From: Chlamydomonas reinhardtii
Lineage: Eukaryota; Chlorophyta; Chlorophyceae; Chlamydomonadales; Chlamydomonadaceae
NCBI RefSeq assembly: GCF_000002595.2
Contig: NC_057011.1
Coordinates: forward strand, 2,817,087 to 2,881,086
Length of the DNA stretch: 64,000 bases
Direction: 5' to 3'
This document shows, one piece after another, positions 1 to 10,700 of the stretch. Every line of letters begins with the position of its first letter. Positions within the stretch are counted from its first letter, which is position 1. The translations under genes and the position numbers were made by a program. The notes beneath the pieces were generated by a model. The model was not told the origin of the DNA. It saw only the letters and a list, made by a program, of their open reading frames with translations, and did not search any database.

Positions 1-672
1 GTGTGTGACAATGATGTCTCGCGTGCACGGGCCTCCGTCCCAAATAGATTCGTGGAACAGAGGTGAGGGATCTTGGGTGACAGAGCCGGGGGTCCAGGTG
101 TGACGTGTGACGGCGATATAGTGGTTGCAGTCTGTAACGGGAAACGCGGTGGGGAAGCCGGCGAGAGCCCAGGAGTGGGGTACATGTGCTAGATACACGT
201 CATGGCGGGTGTCATTGGGTTGGGGTGTTGGGAGAGTGAGCCAGTCGGTGTAGCCGGGGCTAATGACGTGGATTTGGACGCCGGGTAGGAGGGATTGGAG
301 GGCAATCAGGTCAGGGATGGTAAGCATGGAGGTATCGCGGATATTGCGGCAGTGTGTGCGTATGGTGTTCTCTGGGTGTGGGGATTCTTCGTAAAGGCCG
401 AGGATGTGTGTGCGCATCTCGTCGCTGCCCGGGGTGCCTGGTGCGGTGAGGTGCTCGAGCCTGGAAGCGATGCATGCTCGTATGGCGCCAGTCATGGGCG
501 CCCATTGTGCTGGGTCGGAGGGTATGAGTGGTACCCGGCTGCCTGGTAGGACGGCTAGGGTCCCAAAGATTGCGCAGTTGTTGCCCCAGGAGCATGTGTC
601 TAGTAGTTGGTGGCCGTTTGCGGTGAGGTGGTTGGCAAGCTGATTTAGTGCGCGGAAAGATGGTTGCCCCAT
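1..672 (-). CDS. LINE ORF2 N-terminus with OTU-like cysteine protease domain (partial, runs off window)
   Basis: The open frame starts at the ATG at 672-670 and is still open at base 1. Seen: a Cys motif GNNCAIFGTL that fits the OTU pattern (D)xNCxFxAL. About 60 residues on comes a segment ending LPGVQIHVISPG, like the strand before the OTU His. A late NHYIAV supplies a candidate catalytic His. OTU proteases cleave ubiquitin-type isopeptide or peptide bonds. Dualen/RandI LINEs of Chlamydomonas are known to encode a cysteine protease beside APE, RT, RNase H and RLE, so this is read as the start of such an ORF2. The stop of the preceding ORF (TGA, 679-677) lies four bases before this ATG, an arrangement suited to reinitiation. 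Inferred: the endonuclease and RT lie left of the window. Confidence 0.6.
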   Translation of the reverse strand, partial: MGQPSFRALNQLANHLTANGHQLLDTCSWGNNCAIFGTLAVLPGSRVPLIPSDPAQWAPMTGAIRACIASRLEHLTAPGTPGSDEMRTHILGLYEESPHPENTIRTHCRNIRDTSMLTIPDLIALQSLLPGVQIHVISPGYTDWLTLPTPQPNDTRHDVYLAHVPHSWALAGFPTAFPVTDCNHYIAVTRHTWTPGSVTQDPSPLFHESIWDGGPCTRDIIVTH

Positions 673-676
673 GCGG

Positions 677-1711
677 TCAGGGGGCCCAATTGGCGGGTGG
701 TCCAATTCCGTTCAGGCAGAGGGGTAAGAGGGGTGGCGTGTCAGGGGTGCGGGTAGACAGCGTGAAAATTGTGCCGGTCATGTCGAGGGTCGTGGTGTGT
801 TGTATGGTGCGGGGTTGGGTGTCGGCTGAGTCGAGGATGATCCAATTAGCGCCGTGCCGTTTGACTGCAAGTACATGGCCGTAGATGCCGCTGGAGTAGC
901 CTGGTGTGAAGATGAGGAATCCATTGGCGGCTTGTGCATGGCGGCGTGTGACGCTATGTGGGGAGTCGCCGGGGCGTACGGCGTCGTGGGCATGGAGAGC
1001 TAGTGCTTGGTTTGCTCTGTGGCAGTTGTACATGAGATAGTGGTTGACAGCGTGTGTTGAGAACTGGCCTATGGCCGGTGTGAAGGCTTGCGACAATGCA
1101 AAAGTTTCGGTGGTGTTCTCGCGTCCTTGGGCTTGACGTAAGAGCTGCTCTAGATACGACAGGACACGGTAGGGGGATACGGCAGCTGCCCCTAACAGGT
1201 TGTTGATGGCGTGTATCCAGCAGAAGGAGAGCTCTTGCTGTTCAAAGTAGATGCGTCCAGACTGGGAGCTGGGTGGAGCGGAAGAGGGAGCAGGTGGTTT
1301 GCTGCCGGCAGTGAAAAGGAGGCACTGTGTTCCGCGTCCCTTCGCTTGCCCTTGTACGTCCTGTCGCACATCTGCTATTGCAGGTGGCTTCGGCCGTGGG
1401 GCGCTGCGGGAGGCGTGAGGGATATACAGCCGTGTGCGAGCGGGGGGGAAATTCGAACCTACAGCCTCCGATACGTAGTGCGTCTGTGTCCGCAAGTCAA
1501 ACGTGGCGAGCAGCTCACACCGCCAGTGCCACCAGAAGGCAATAAGCAGAGGCAAGAGGACATAAAGCATGAGCATTCTGCCGGCCAGCGGGCAAGTTGT
1601 CCACCCATTGACATGGAAACCGGGAGCGAAACGGTCTTCCCGGCTACACAAACTGTGTGTATCCTTCACCAGTCCCGCAGCAAGTATCAGCAGGGATAGG
1701 GCCCTCCTCAA
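677..1711 (-). CDS. LINE ORF1 with papain-fold (Josephin-like) cysteine protease domain, 5' end disturbed
   Basis: An open frame of 344 codons. Residues about 46-63 form a hydrophobic segment (LMLYVLLPLLIAFWW). Residues about 110-150 are Pro/Ser/Ala-rich. The C-terminal half has FCWIHAINNLLG, then YGHVLAVKRHGANWIILDS. These fit the Cys, His and Asp positions of clan CA peptidases, closest by eye to Josephin. It is placed as ORF1 because the OTU-type ORF begins four bases after its stop on the same strand. The annotated ATG at 1711 falls inside a separate short retroposon end (1706-1794), so the true N-terminus was probably lost or replaced; the Met at about residue 46 is an alternative start. 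Protease class is moderately supported; membrane insertion is only inferred from hydrophobicity. Confidence 0.5.
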   Translation of the reverse strand: MRRALSLLILAAGLVKDTHSLCSREDRFAPGFHVNGWTTCPLAGRMLMLYVLLPLLIAFWWHWRCELLATFDLRTQTHYVSEAVGSNFPPARTRLYIPHASRSAPRPKPPAIADVRQDVQGQAKGRGTQCLLFTAGSKPPAPSSAPPSSQSGRIYFEQQELSFCWIHAINNLLGAAAVSPYRVLSYLEQLLRQAQGRENTTETFALSQAFTPAIGQFSTHAVNHYLMYNCHRANQALALHAHDAVRPGDSPHSVTRRHAQAANGFLIFTPGYSSGIYGHVLAVKRHGANWIILDSADTQPRTIQHTTTLDMTGTIFTLSTRTPDTPPLLPLCLNGIGPPANWAP

Positions 1712-1794
1712 ATGCTCCCCCGCACTCCGGCTCTTTCATGTGGCCACCCTCGGGGGAGGGCGGGGGCATGTGGGTCTAGAGGCCTTGTATTATT
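1706..1794 (+). repeat. Short retroposon 3' end, copy 1
   Basis: These 89 bases match 29030-29118 with few differences and both end ...GGCCTTGTATTATT. Two dispersed copies sharing one 3' end, with different sequence after the ATT-rich tail, is what 5'-truncated LINE or SINE copies look like. It sits on the 5' side of the LINE ORF at 677-1711. Confidence 0.55.
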
Positions 1795-2862
1795 TGCCCC
1801 CGCTCTTAAGGGTCTCGCTACACGTTTTGGGTTACGGCGCCATAGACGCCGCGCCGCGCCCTCGTTCGCGCGCTCGGCGCGCAAGTCTGAAAGCCCGCAG
1901 CCCCGCGCACCTATAACCCCGTGAAACCGCGCGCGGCGCGCGCGGCAGCGCGAGAACCCGCCCAACCGCCGCGACCCAAGCACGGGCGCCCCACGATCCG
2001 GGCGCCGGCGCCCGCGCGCGCGGCAGAGCTGCTCCAGCCGCGCGCGCGCCCTCGGCGTGCCGGTGCCGGGGTTAGCTTCAGGCCGGCGCGAGTTGCGCTG
2101 CCGCGCGCGCAGCGCGGCGCCCGGGATAGCCGTGATTCCGCCGCCGCGCTGTCGATGATCACTGGCACCACCGCTGGTGGTGCTCTCGCCATGCACCGGC
2201 GAGCGTATCCGCTGGTGATACACGTGAACAGTATTGCTCATTACATGGCTCATGATATTGGCACGGCAAACGTTGGAAACACGCACCGAAACGTTGGAGC
2301 CCACGTTTTGTAACTCCGAGGAAGGGTTGCACGCTGCTGGCGGTGGCCCGTTTTATGCCGCTGCTTTGTTTGCACGGCCTTCGCATGCCTACCGGTGCTG
2401 CGGCACCAGTTTGCGGGTCCGCGTTGGTCGCGAGCTTGTACAGCCGATGTACGTGCAGTAAGTTGTACCCCGCGGATCTTGGCGGCAGCCGCACTGCCCG
2501 TGGGTCACCTGTCAGCATGCTTCCGTGCTGCCACGCCCGCTCAACCCATTGCAGCAGCACACTAATAACTAGCTAGGGCCGCCTCGCAGCCATGCAGTCA
2601 TTGCGCACAGCACGCAAATCCCGCGCGCCGAGGGCAAGCTGCTGATGACAGGCGCGTTTTCAAGCGGCCAATGACAGCAGCCTGTCACACGGCAGCCCCT
2701 GCAGCAAGCGATACAAGCCGGCGCCCAGTTGCTTTCCCGTGTACCCGCGGCGGCTCCTTTGTTCAGCTCCGCACACACATACGTTGTATTTACCGCTTTC
2801 CCGTGCACGCGGCCACACTCTGGGAACGAGGAGCCTTCCTTTGGCGCCTTTCGCTTCCTCGA
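1795..2862. other. No gene seen; extremely GC-rich stretch then ordinary sequence
   Basis: From about 1850 to 2130 the sequence is dominated by GCGCGC and CGCGCG runs. Open frames exist on both strands but are what such composition produces. From 2150 to 2860 I see no coding signal, intron pattern or repeat. Confidence 0.5.
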
Positions 2863-3158
2863 GCCTTAATCGACTGTTCATCGGACACAATTAAGGGACG
2901 GATGAAGCACGTTCCAGGAGTAACCGGATGAATACGGATGAAGGCTGTCGACGAACCCATGTACTTTTGGTGCCGCTGGCTAGCTCTAAGTGCTTTTCTT
3001 CATCACGGTAGCCTTAATCGACTGTTCGTCGGGCACGGATTAGGGACCGATGAAGCAGGTTCCAGGAGTCACCGATGAACACTGCCGATGAACCTGTATA
3101 TATTTTGGTATCGCTAGCTAGCCCCAAGTGCTTTGCTTCATCACGGTCGCCTCTCCTA
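2863..3158 (+). repeat. 148-bp tandem duplication
   Basis: Two head-to-tail copies, 2863-3010 and 3011-3158, both beginning GCCTTAATCGACTGTTC and ending CTTCATCACGGT. They differ at a fair number of positions, so the duplication is not recent. No coding potential. Confidence 0.85.
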
Positions 3159-3862
3159 CCGCTTCTTGCCTGCCCTTCGCGAAGCCACGCAACTCTGCTG
3201 AGCTCGTTCAGCCCTGCAGGGCACGGTATCTAGTATAAGCTTGTTACAGTTTTGCCACATAGGCACACGCTGAGACTATAGGGGCTCGCAGCGATTGGCT
3301 AAGCTAATCATAGCGCCGAGCCTGAGCTTACTGTAGGTAGAATGATGTGCAAGATAGTAACACACACTAGTCGCTCGCTTCGGAGAGGTCTCTGCTCTTC
3401 GACGGACGCATCGACGGAAGAGACAGAGGGGCCACCTGAGGCAGCAAGGCCGTGAACTTTCGTTGATCCAAAAAACTACGCTCTCCTTGTAGCTGAGCAG
3501 CGAGAGCAGTGGCACGTGGAACAGGGGCTGCAGGCTGGTGTCTATACCCTCCCGGTAAGCAAGAACCCGCGTCTTTACTAATCCCAGTAGTCTTCACTAT
3601 TAGCTGCACGAATGTCCACAATTACATTTCACAATCCTCGTGTCGGACCTCCAGGTCGGCTCCATGAAATTTGCCACCCGGGACCGCTTCGCGTGCGGCA
3701 AATCACAAGCTGGAGAGCGGAGGCTATGTGGAGATGAAAGGCTCAGACCAGGAGCACAGTAGAGGGCTTGTCACGGCACTCGTCCGGACCTCGGGCGCGG
3801 CGAGCCTGGTGAGTTGGGCAGGGCAGGGCGAGTTGGGCATGCCTGCTGCACGAGGGAGGAAC
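3159..3862. other. No gene seen
   Basis: Mixed sequence between the 148-bp repeat and the GGGGC tract, less GC-rich in the first half. Short frames on both strands lack recognisable motifs. Confidence 0.4.
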
Positions 3863-4114
3863 GGGGCGGGGCGGGGCGGGGCGGGGCGGGGCGGGGCGGG
3901 GCGGGGCGGGGCGGGGCGGGGCGGGGCGGGGCGGGGCGGGGCGGGGCGGGGCGGGGCGGGGCGGGGCGGGGCGGGGCGGGGCGGGGCGGGGCGGGGCGGG
4001 GCGGGGCGGGGCGGGGCGGGGCGGGGCGGGGCGGGGCGGGGCGGGGCGGGGGAGGGGCGGGGCGGGGCGGGGGAGGGGCGGGGCGGGGCGGGGGAGGGGA
4101 GGGGCGGGGCGGGG
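3863..4114 (+). repeat. (GGGGC)n pentanucleotide tract with variant end
   Basis: About 37 perfect GGGGC units run from 3863 to about 4047. Three larger blocks with GGGGA variants follow, to about 4114. A C15-type homopolymer follows at about 4160. The G-strand is on the plus strand and can form G-quadruplexes. Long frames translated across it (GRGGA or PAPPR repeats) are artefacts. Confidence 0.95.
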
Positions 4115-4457
4115 CTGGGCGGGTTGACACGCACGTGGACCCGTTGTGGAGAGCCTGGCCCCCCCCCCCCCCCCCGCACCGTCACCATCAGCAGTCACGG
4201 CCCAGTGCATGCACAACTCGTTTTGGGGGGGAGCTGGGCTAACGCGTTCTACTCCGTGCTCTGACCCTCTCCTTGAACCCACCTGCAGTACGGCACGCGC
4301 CTCGACGCGGACGCTGTGTGCTGAGCGTTGAGTAGCGGAGCTGCGGCAGGAGAAGAAGGAGAAGGAGCAGGAGCGGCAGCGGTAGTGGCAGCAGTGGCGG
4401 CAGTGGCAGCTGCGTAAACAACAGCAGCAGCTAGCAGCAGCAGCGGCCAAGTCGGCC

Positions 4458-6423
4458 ATGGCTGCGCAGCCTGACGACGTTGATGGCCTGTTGGCCTCCC
4501 TCGGCTTGCTCCCTGCCGCAACCCCGCCGTTGCTGGCGGAGGAGATGCTGCCGGCTGCAGGTGCTGCCGAGCCAGTAGTTGCAGGCGTTGCTGAACCGGC
4601 CCCAGCTGTGTCGGCTTCAGATGCATCCGACACCGAGGTGAGGCTGGGGCGGGCGCTTGCAGGTAGTTCCATGTAGCTTTCGTTTGCACGTGCTGGTTGC
4701 CCATGCGTACATGTCCTGAAGTGTATGTACCTGCGTGCTCGCTCACTCAGCAGGCGAAGGGTGGCATGGCTTCCCGCTTCGTGGCTCTGCAAGGCTGCTG
4801 GCGGCGGCGGCTGGCCACGGCTTGCAACCTGCTGCTGGCGCCGGGATGTGGGATGCTATATGCTGTGTTCGTCGCCGTCGGCGGGAAGACCGCCGCCAAT
4901 GGTGGCGGCAGCGGCTGTGGCGGTGCGCGTGCAGCAGCAGGTTACGTCCGAGCGACAGCAGCCAGCAGCAGCAGCAGGTCCCATGCTGGCGCCACCCTTT
5001 CCTTTTTTTAATGTCATCCTTACAAGGTTGCGGTGGTAGACGCACTACCACCCCCGCCGCGACCTCCTGCCACGCGGTCGCTTTACCGCATGGCGATGCA
5101 GCAGCAGCTGCAGCTTCCCCCGCCTCCGGCAGTGTCTCCGCCACCCCTGCTACGGCTACCCCTCCCTCCGCCGTCCCCGCTGTGCCCACATCAGTCGTGC
5201 CCAGCCCAGCCTCCATTGCCTCCCCAGCATCCGCCACCGCCGCAGCCAACACCTCTGCAACCTCCGTCATACGTGCCGCGCCTCAGCACGGCGCAGCTGC
5301 TGTCACCTCCACACCTCCCGCGCCCTCCGCCACCTCCACCCCCCCCCCTCGCCGCCCCCGCTCGCCCAGCAGCAGCAACACTCGGCAGCGGCGGCCTCTG
5401 ATTATGGGGGGCTCACCAGCTCAGACCTGTCAGACGGCCCGGGCGACTCAGAAGGGGGTAGCCGCCCCCTTGCTTCTGACAAGGGAGATGATGGCCTGGT
5501 CTTGATTGGGAATGGGCGGTCGGTGCGCACACTATCCCAGTCCGATCTCGCAGGGCTGCGGGCCGCATTACACAACACACCGCGGTTTGAGAACTGCCCT
5601 CACTTTGCACGCTACGTCACGAGGACGGTTAACCCGCAAGGTACGCACGGATGTTTAGGGGGGGCGGGCGTATGGGGGAGTGCAGTTGGCGGACAGGTTG
5701 TGGTGTCCATGTCCAGCGGGCGGCGGGTGGGGTGGGTGCGGGGAGAAAGTGGGGGGAGCGGGGCATTGACACGTCTGTTGGTGTTCTACGTATGCATGCA
5801 TGCAGGGTGAACCGTCAAGAGGCTGGATGAAATGGTTGCGAAGCGCGTGCTTGGCGGGGACACTGCTGCTTCTGGAGCTGCTGCTGCGGCCAGTGTGCGG
5901 TGGCCAGTGGCACACGTGTTCTGCCGAGCCGAGGTGAATGAGGAGGTCCTGTCTAGCGCCAGTTATCGCACATGCGTGTCTTACTATATGCTCATCAAGT
6001 ACACAGTGGCGAAGAAGGTGGATGGCGTGAATGGCAGTGTTCAGCAGCCGTATGTATGCCGTGTGCGCTTCTACGTTAAGCTGCCGTGTACTGCGGACTT
6101 GGTGTCGGCCGCGGGGGATGGGCTTGGTCCACAGACGCAACGGCGGTTGAATGGGAGGCAACCGGTGCGGCTGGCTATCGTGAGTGTGCAGGAAGCAGAA
6201 GAGGTATTGGAAGGTCGGCTGTATAAGGTTACAGGTGCTGTGCCGGATGCAGCGTACGTGCACTCCTCTGACGACGACCTACCCGCTATCCTGTCCTGGT
6301 ATGCGTTGCCGCCGTCTGCCCTTTCAATGGGGACGGCGCAGCGCCTGGTTGTTGCGGCAGATACTGGTGACGTGGATCGCGGTGATAGGTACTTCATGCC
6401 GTACTGGCTACGTGTCATCGCAG
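4458..6423 (+). pseudogene. Multi-exon transposon-type gene, 3' end lost to dispersed repeat A
   Basis: Exon 1 is 4458-4637 (60 codons, MAAQPDDVDGLLASLGLL...), ending at a clean GAG|GTGAGG donor. A low-complexity Pro/Ala/Ser region follows to about 5400; the frame changes near a C tract there. An acidic exon follows (SDYGGLTSSDLSD ... RYVTRTVNPQ, donor at about 5640). The last exon (about 5811-6423) reads FYVKLPC ... RLAIVSVQEAEEVLEGRLY ... YFMPYW. Its layout resembles the C-terminal domain of the Tnp2 transposase at 58.7-59.3 kb (FYARV ... RVAICELHKVEVV ... LYYAADF), so it may be the tail of a related transposase. Coding sense stops where repeat A begins at about 6424. Family membership is inference; intron borders between 4638 and 5800 are uncertain. 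Confidence 0.4.
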
Positions 6424-7448
6424 CCTGTATGTGCCTCTTTTCCTCGTGCACAAGGCACCAGCGCAGCACCCAAAAGCGCAGGGCCATTATGTTAGCCTTG
6501 CCCGCATGGAAGCGCCGGCGTTGCCCCATTATGTTGCAAGCGAGCGAGCGGGTTTGGCAATTCCAGGGTGACCATAAAATGGAGCACAGCACCTCGGGTG
6601 TTGCTGTTTGCCAGGGGCAGCTGCCGCGGTCGTGCTTATATGCATTTGAATAACGCACTCAGCGCATCACCTTGGCAGTCTGGGCTACAAAGGGCCAAGG
6701 CCGGCACTGTACATCGGACACGGCGCGTGCCGTGTACAGCGAGCAGTCACCCGCCGGGCCTTCTCCACTCCTGGCTCCGGTCCGACCCCCCGGGGAGCCC
6801 GACATGCTTGTGGCTAGAAGCTATGTTTAGGAATCACTCTGGTTGCGGCGTATGGGTGGGCACGCACCGTGCACGGAATCCGCCCAGACCTGGACCTGCC
6901 CCAGCAACACCCACATGCATCCTGCACAGTCACTTGTCCGGTTGCCCCACACCCCTCTGCTGCTTTGGTCTCCCCCGCTTGAGGAATGCAAGCGATGCCA
7001 TCCTGTTTGAGTGTCTGACTCGCAGCAGTCAGCTCTCCCACCCCTGGCGGACACGCACGCGGTAGAAAGGCGGAGTCAACATCATCTTACCGGGCGAACA
7101 ACTTGACGCTGGTGGTGCATTGCTACCGCTACAAGTCAAACAAACCAGCAGCTCACTCGCGCTCTTCATTGGCCACCAGCATAACCAGTAAGCTGGCACG
7201 CAGTCAGGCCGGCGGGCGTGCTGCAAGTGCCCAGCCTATGTAGCTTAGTCCAGGTCTGTCCAACACGCTGGCTTCCGCCTTTCGTTTCCCTACTAATGGT
7301 GGCGCTGGTGTTCTCCAGGTTGGTATCGGGCGCATCCATTCTGGTAGTCCCAACGCCAGCCCGGCCGGCGTCGTCCAGCCCAGCCATCCCAATACAGCAG
7401 CCACCTTCCGTCAGCCAGCCATGGGCGCGACCGTCCACAGCGTTTACC
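6424..7448 (+). repeat. Dispersed repeat, copy A, left part
   Basis: Matches copy B from 19468 at high identity and resumes at 16264 after the KDZ insertion. Relative to copy B it lacks two internal segments (about 190 and 170 bp), each bounded in B by short direct repeats. It cuts off the gene to its left. No terminal inverted repeats and no clear protein were seen, so its class is unknown. Confidence 0.8.
7440..7448. repeat. Target-site duplication GCGTTTACC, left
   Basis: The same nine bases follow the right end of the KDZ element at 16264-16272. Repeat copy B has them once (near 20870) with continuous flanking sequence, which gives the unoccupied site. Confidence 0.85.
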
Positions 7449-7781
7449 CCCCTCCACCAGCAGTCCCAGCCCTCCCCCCTTCTCAGGAGGGCTTCCCATA
7501 GCTCCCCGCGGCTCTATGCCTGCTCAGCTCGTGCCCGCCGGTGACGGCGCCAGGCACTCCGATTGGCCTACACCGCCGGCGCCCCGCACGGTGCCTAGTA
7601 GTGCCCAGTGTCAGTGCTGCCACAAATCTAAATACAGCACATACAACGAAGCTCTATTGAACGCCCTTGCTTCTTCTTGCTACCTTGGTGTCCCTTGCAG
7701 TCCCCGGCCGCATGTTAACCGTGTAGGCAGCTAACAAACAATGCATACTATGAATATTAAATTCAACTGAATGAACTACAA

Positions 7782-10700
7782 ATGGCCCGACAGGTAACCT
7801 CATAACTCAAAAGTTATAAGTCGACGCTCGGGCTTGCTAATGTAAATACCCGCAGAAAATTAAAGCTGCAAAGATCAGGCATGGCCTACACGCTGCGAAC
7901 AACAACCTCTCGGCGCTGTTTGATGCCAACGCCGTGGAGGACCTCGAGGGCTCGCAACTGAAGTGAGTGCTCTCATAAAATAACAAAGCCGTGCGATGTT
8001 CTCGAGATGCACCGTGCGTCATGTTCACTCGCACTCACAGGCAACTGCCGGGCGCCCTCTACATTGTCGCCGACCCCACCTCCTCCTCCATTGAAGTCCA
8101 TGCTTACGGCTCCATGGATGACCCTATGCTCGTGCCGAGCATCACGCACCTGGTGAAGTGCGCGTACGCAGTACACCAGCTCCGCCAGCCCCCGCCCAAC
8201 ATTACCATCGTCAAGGCCAAGGCGACTGGCACCACCGCAGGGCCAGCACCCAAGCCAGAGTCCTACCTGGTGAGGGAGACGCTGCGCTTTGTGTACCAGG
8301 TGCGTCTTTCTTATGGAGTACGGCGCACACTTGTCTGAAGGACGCGTACCTGCCGCGCAGAACGCCGTGCTGCCAGGCCTTCGGGAACTGTACGATACAG
8401 GATTCACAGTGCACATGTGCAACGGGGGCAAGTGGAGCAAGGATGACGGCGTGTCAGCAGGGAAAATTGCAAGCTGGATTCCTGCAGACGGGGGGTGCTG
8501 CACATGTGATGGCAGCACGTGCATGGACGCGCGGGTGAAGTTAGGGTTTCCTAACGTGCCGCTGGTGGACTACATGAAGCACGAACTTCGGAAGGAGGAG
8601 GCAAAGAAGGCTATCAGCTGGGGGGTGCGGCGGAGTACGTTCGTTGCTCAGAAGGTGGCCGAGTAAGTATGCCTGTACTCTATTGCTGCCGGCACGTAGA
8701 CATGGCTTCTTTTTGCAGGTTGGAGGCGGAATGGAAGGAGGAGCGTGCCGACCACAAGGTGAGCAACTACCGTGTACGGTACGGTACAGCAGTTGTTATT
8801 GCCTACCCGTCCATTGATGCTTGTAGGCATCTCAGGCGCGATCTGGGGCCGCTGCGGCCCGGGTCCAGCAATCAGCGGAGTCTGACGCAAGTGACAGCGA
8901 TGAGGAGGTGGTCAACCCGGTGGTGGCTCGCAAGGTCCGCAAGCAGCAAGGTGTGCAAGCCTCGTGTGCACGGTTGCGTGCCAAGCTCCCATTAACTCCT
9001 TTCATCCCCTATGCAACAGGTGCAACTGCACTCAGCCAGCAGCTCCTGCAGACGCATTTTGAGCGCTTCAACATGGATGGGAAGGGGGCCGGGGAGGGCT
9101 CGCTGCTGCTGGTGCTGAAGGAAGAAGGCTATGGGCTATCCAAGGCAGCCCTGGCCAGGGCGCTGCGGGATGCCAGCTTGAGATGGGGCAAGCTCACGCC
9201 GACGCAGGTAAGTGCACATGCTAGGGCGGCTACGGGTAGTTTGCTGATACTTGCAACGCTGCAGGAGGAGGCACTCGGCCACTTCCAGGAGGTGAAGGAA
9301 GAGTACGGCGAGGAGGAAGCTGTGGCGGTCATTGCTGGCATGCTCAGCCTGACGCTTGAACATGCTCGCAAGCGCCTGGCTGCGGCAAAGTTGCTCCGTT
9401 CTCGTAAGTTGATACATCCCGTCGTGACTGCATCCGTACTTGAACAGCGCATTATGATGCAGGCGTGGACAAGCAGCCGGAGGGCTCTGGGCGGGCGGTG
9501 CAAACGGCACTCAGCAGGCACACCACCAAGAAGAGTCGCGGTGGCAAGGAGGGCCACGGCAGAGAGGAACGCCGCGGTGATGATGTGAGCCGCGGTGATG
9601 ACGTGAGCCACGGCGGTGAGGCGAGCAGCAGCGGCGAGGCGAGCAGCAGCGATGAGGAGGGCGGTGGTGAGGAGGGGAGCGGCGGTGAGGAGAGCAGCAG
9701 CGGTGAGGAGAGCAGCAGCAGTGAGGAGAGCCACGGCTGCAGCGATGTCGATGAGGACGCCCCATGTAAGAAGTGCGGCGGCGCCGACGCGACCGTCTTT
9801 GACATGGTATTTTGCGATGACTCTATCACGTGAACTGCCATGAATCCCCTCTCACGGCGGTGCCGATGGGCCGCTGGAGCTGCAGCACATGTGCACAGAA
9901 GCCCGTTGACTGTGCGGGCGGCGGGTTGGGCGGGGGTGCCGAAGCACTGCAGCGCGCAGGCGGGCCCGGCGCGGACTTGGAGGTCGCAGCACTGGGCAGG
10001 GCGGTGACAGCTGCCGGCGCCACCGCGGCAGCGGACTGCAGCAGCACAGGTGGCGGTGACGGCGGGGCGCTGGCGCCGACAGCAAGCCCACCTCCAGGGC
10101 TGGGCGGGGGTGCCGAAGCACTGCAGCGCGCAGGCGGGCCCGGCGCGGACTTGCAGGTCGCAGCACTGGGCAGGGCGGTGACAGCTGCCGGCGCCACCAC
10201 GGCAGCGGACTGCAGCAGCACAGGTGGCGGTGACGGCGGGGCGCTAGCGCTGACAGCAAGCCCACCTCCAGGGCTGGGCGGGGGTGCCGAAGCACTGCAG
10301 CGCGCAGGCGGGCCCGGCGCGGACTTGGAGGTCGCAGCACTGGGCAGGGCGGTGACAGCTGCCGGCGCCACCACGGCAGCGGACTGCAGCAGCACAGGTG
10401 GCGGTGACGGCGGGGCGCTAGCGCCAACAGCAAGCCCACCTTCAGGGCTGGGCGGGGGTGCCGAAGCACTGCAGCGCGCAGGCGGGCCCGGCGCGGACTT
10501 GGAGGTCGCAGCACTGGGCAGGGCGGTGACAGCTGCCGGCGCCACCACGGCAGCGGACTGCAGCAGCACAGGTGGCGGTGACGGCGGGGCGCTAGCGCCG
10601 ACAGCAAGCCCACCTCCAGGGCTGGGCGGGGGTGCCGAAGCACTGCAGCGCGCAGGCGGGCCCGGCGCGGACTTGGAGGTCGCAGCACTGGGCAGGGCGG

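Noticed and set aside
1440-1480. tRNA-like T-arm (GGTTCGAA on the minus strand)
   Set aside because: No acceptor pairing, anticodon arm or A box at the right distance; it lies in coding sequence of the LINE ORF1.
3743-4792. Long minus-strand frame with PAPPR repeats across the GGGGC tract
   Set aside because: Any frame through (GGGGC)n stays open; no flanking motif or splice pattern supports a gene on that strand.
9020-9403. Resemblance of the helical part of the PHD protein to Timeless-type sequences
   Set aside because: Only a loose pattern of hydrophobic and charged residues; no diagnostic motif.
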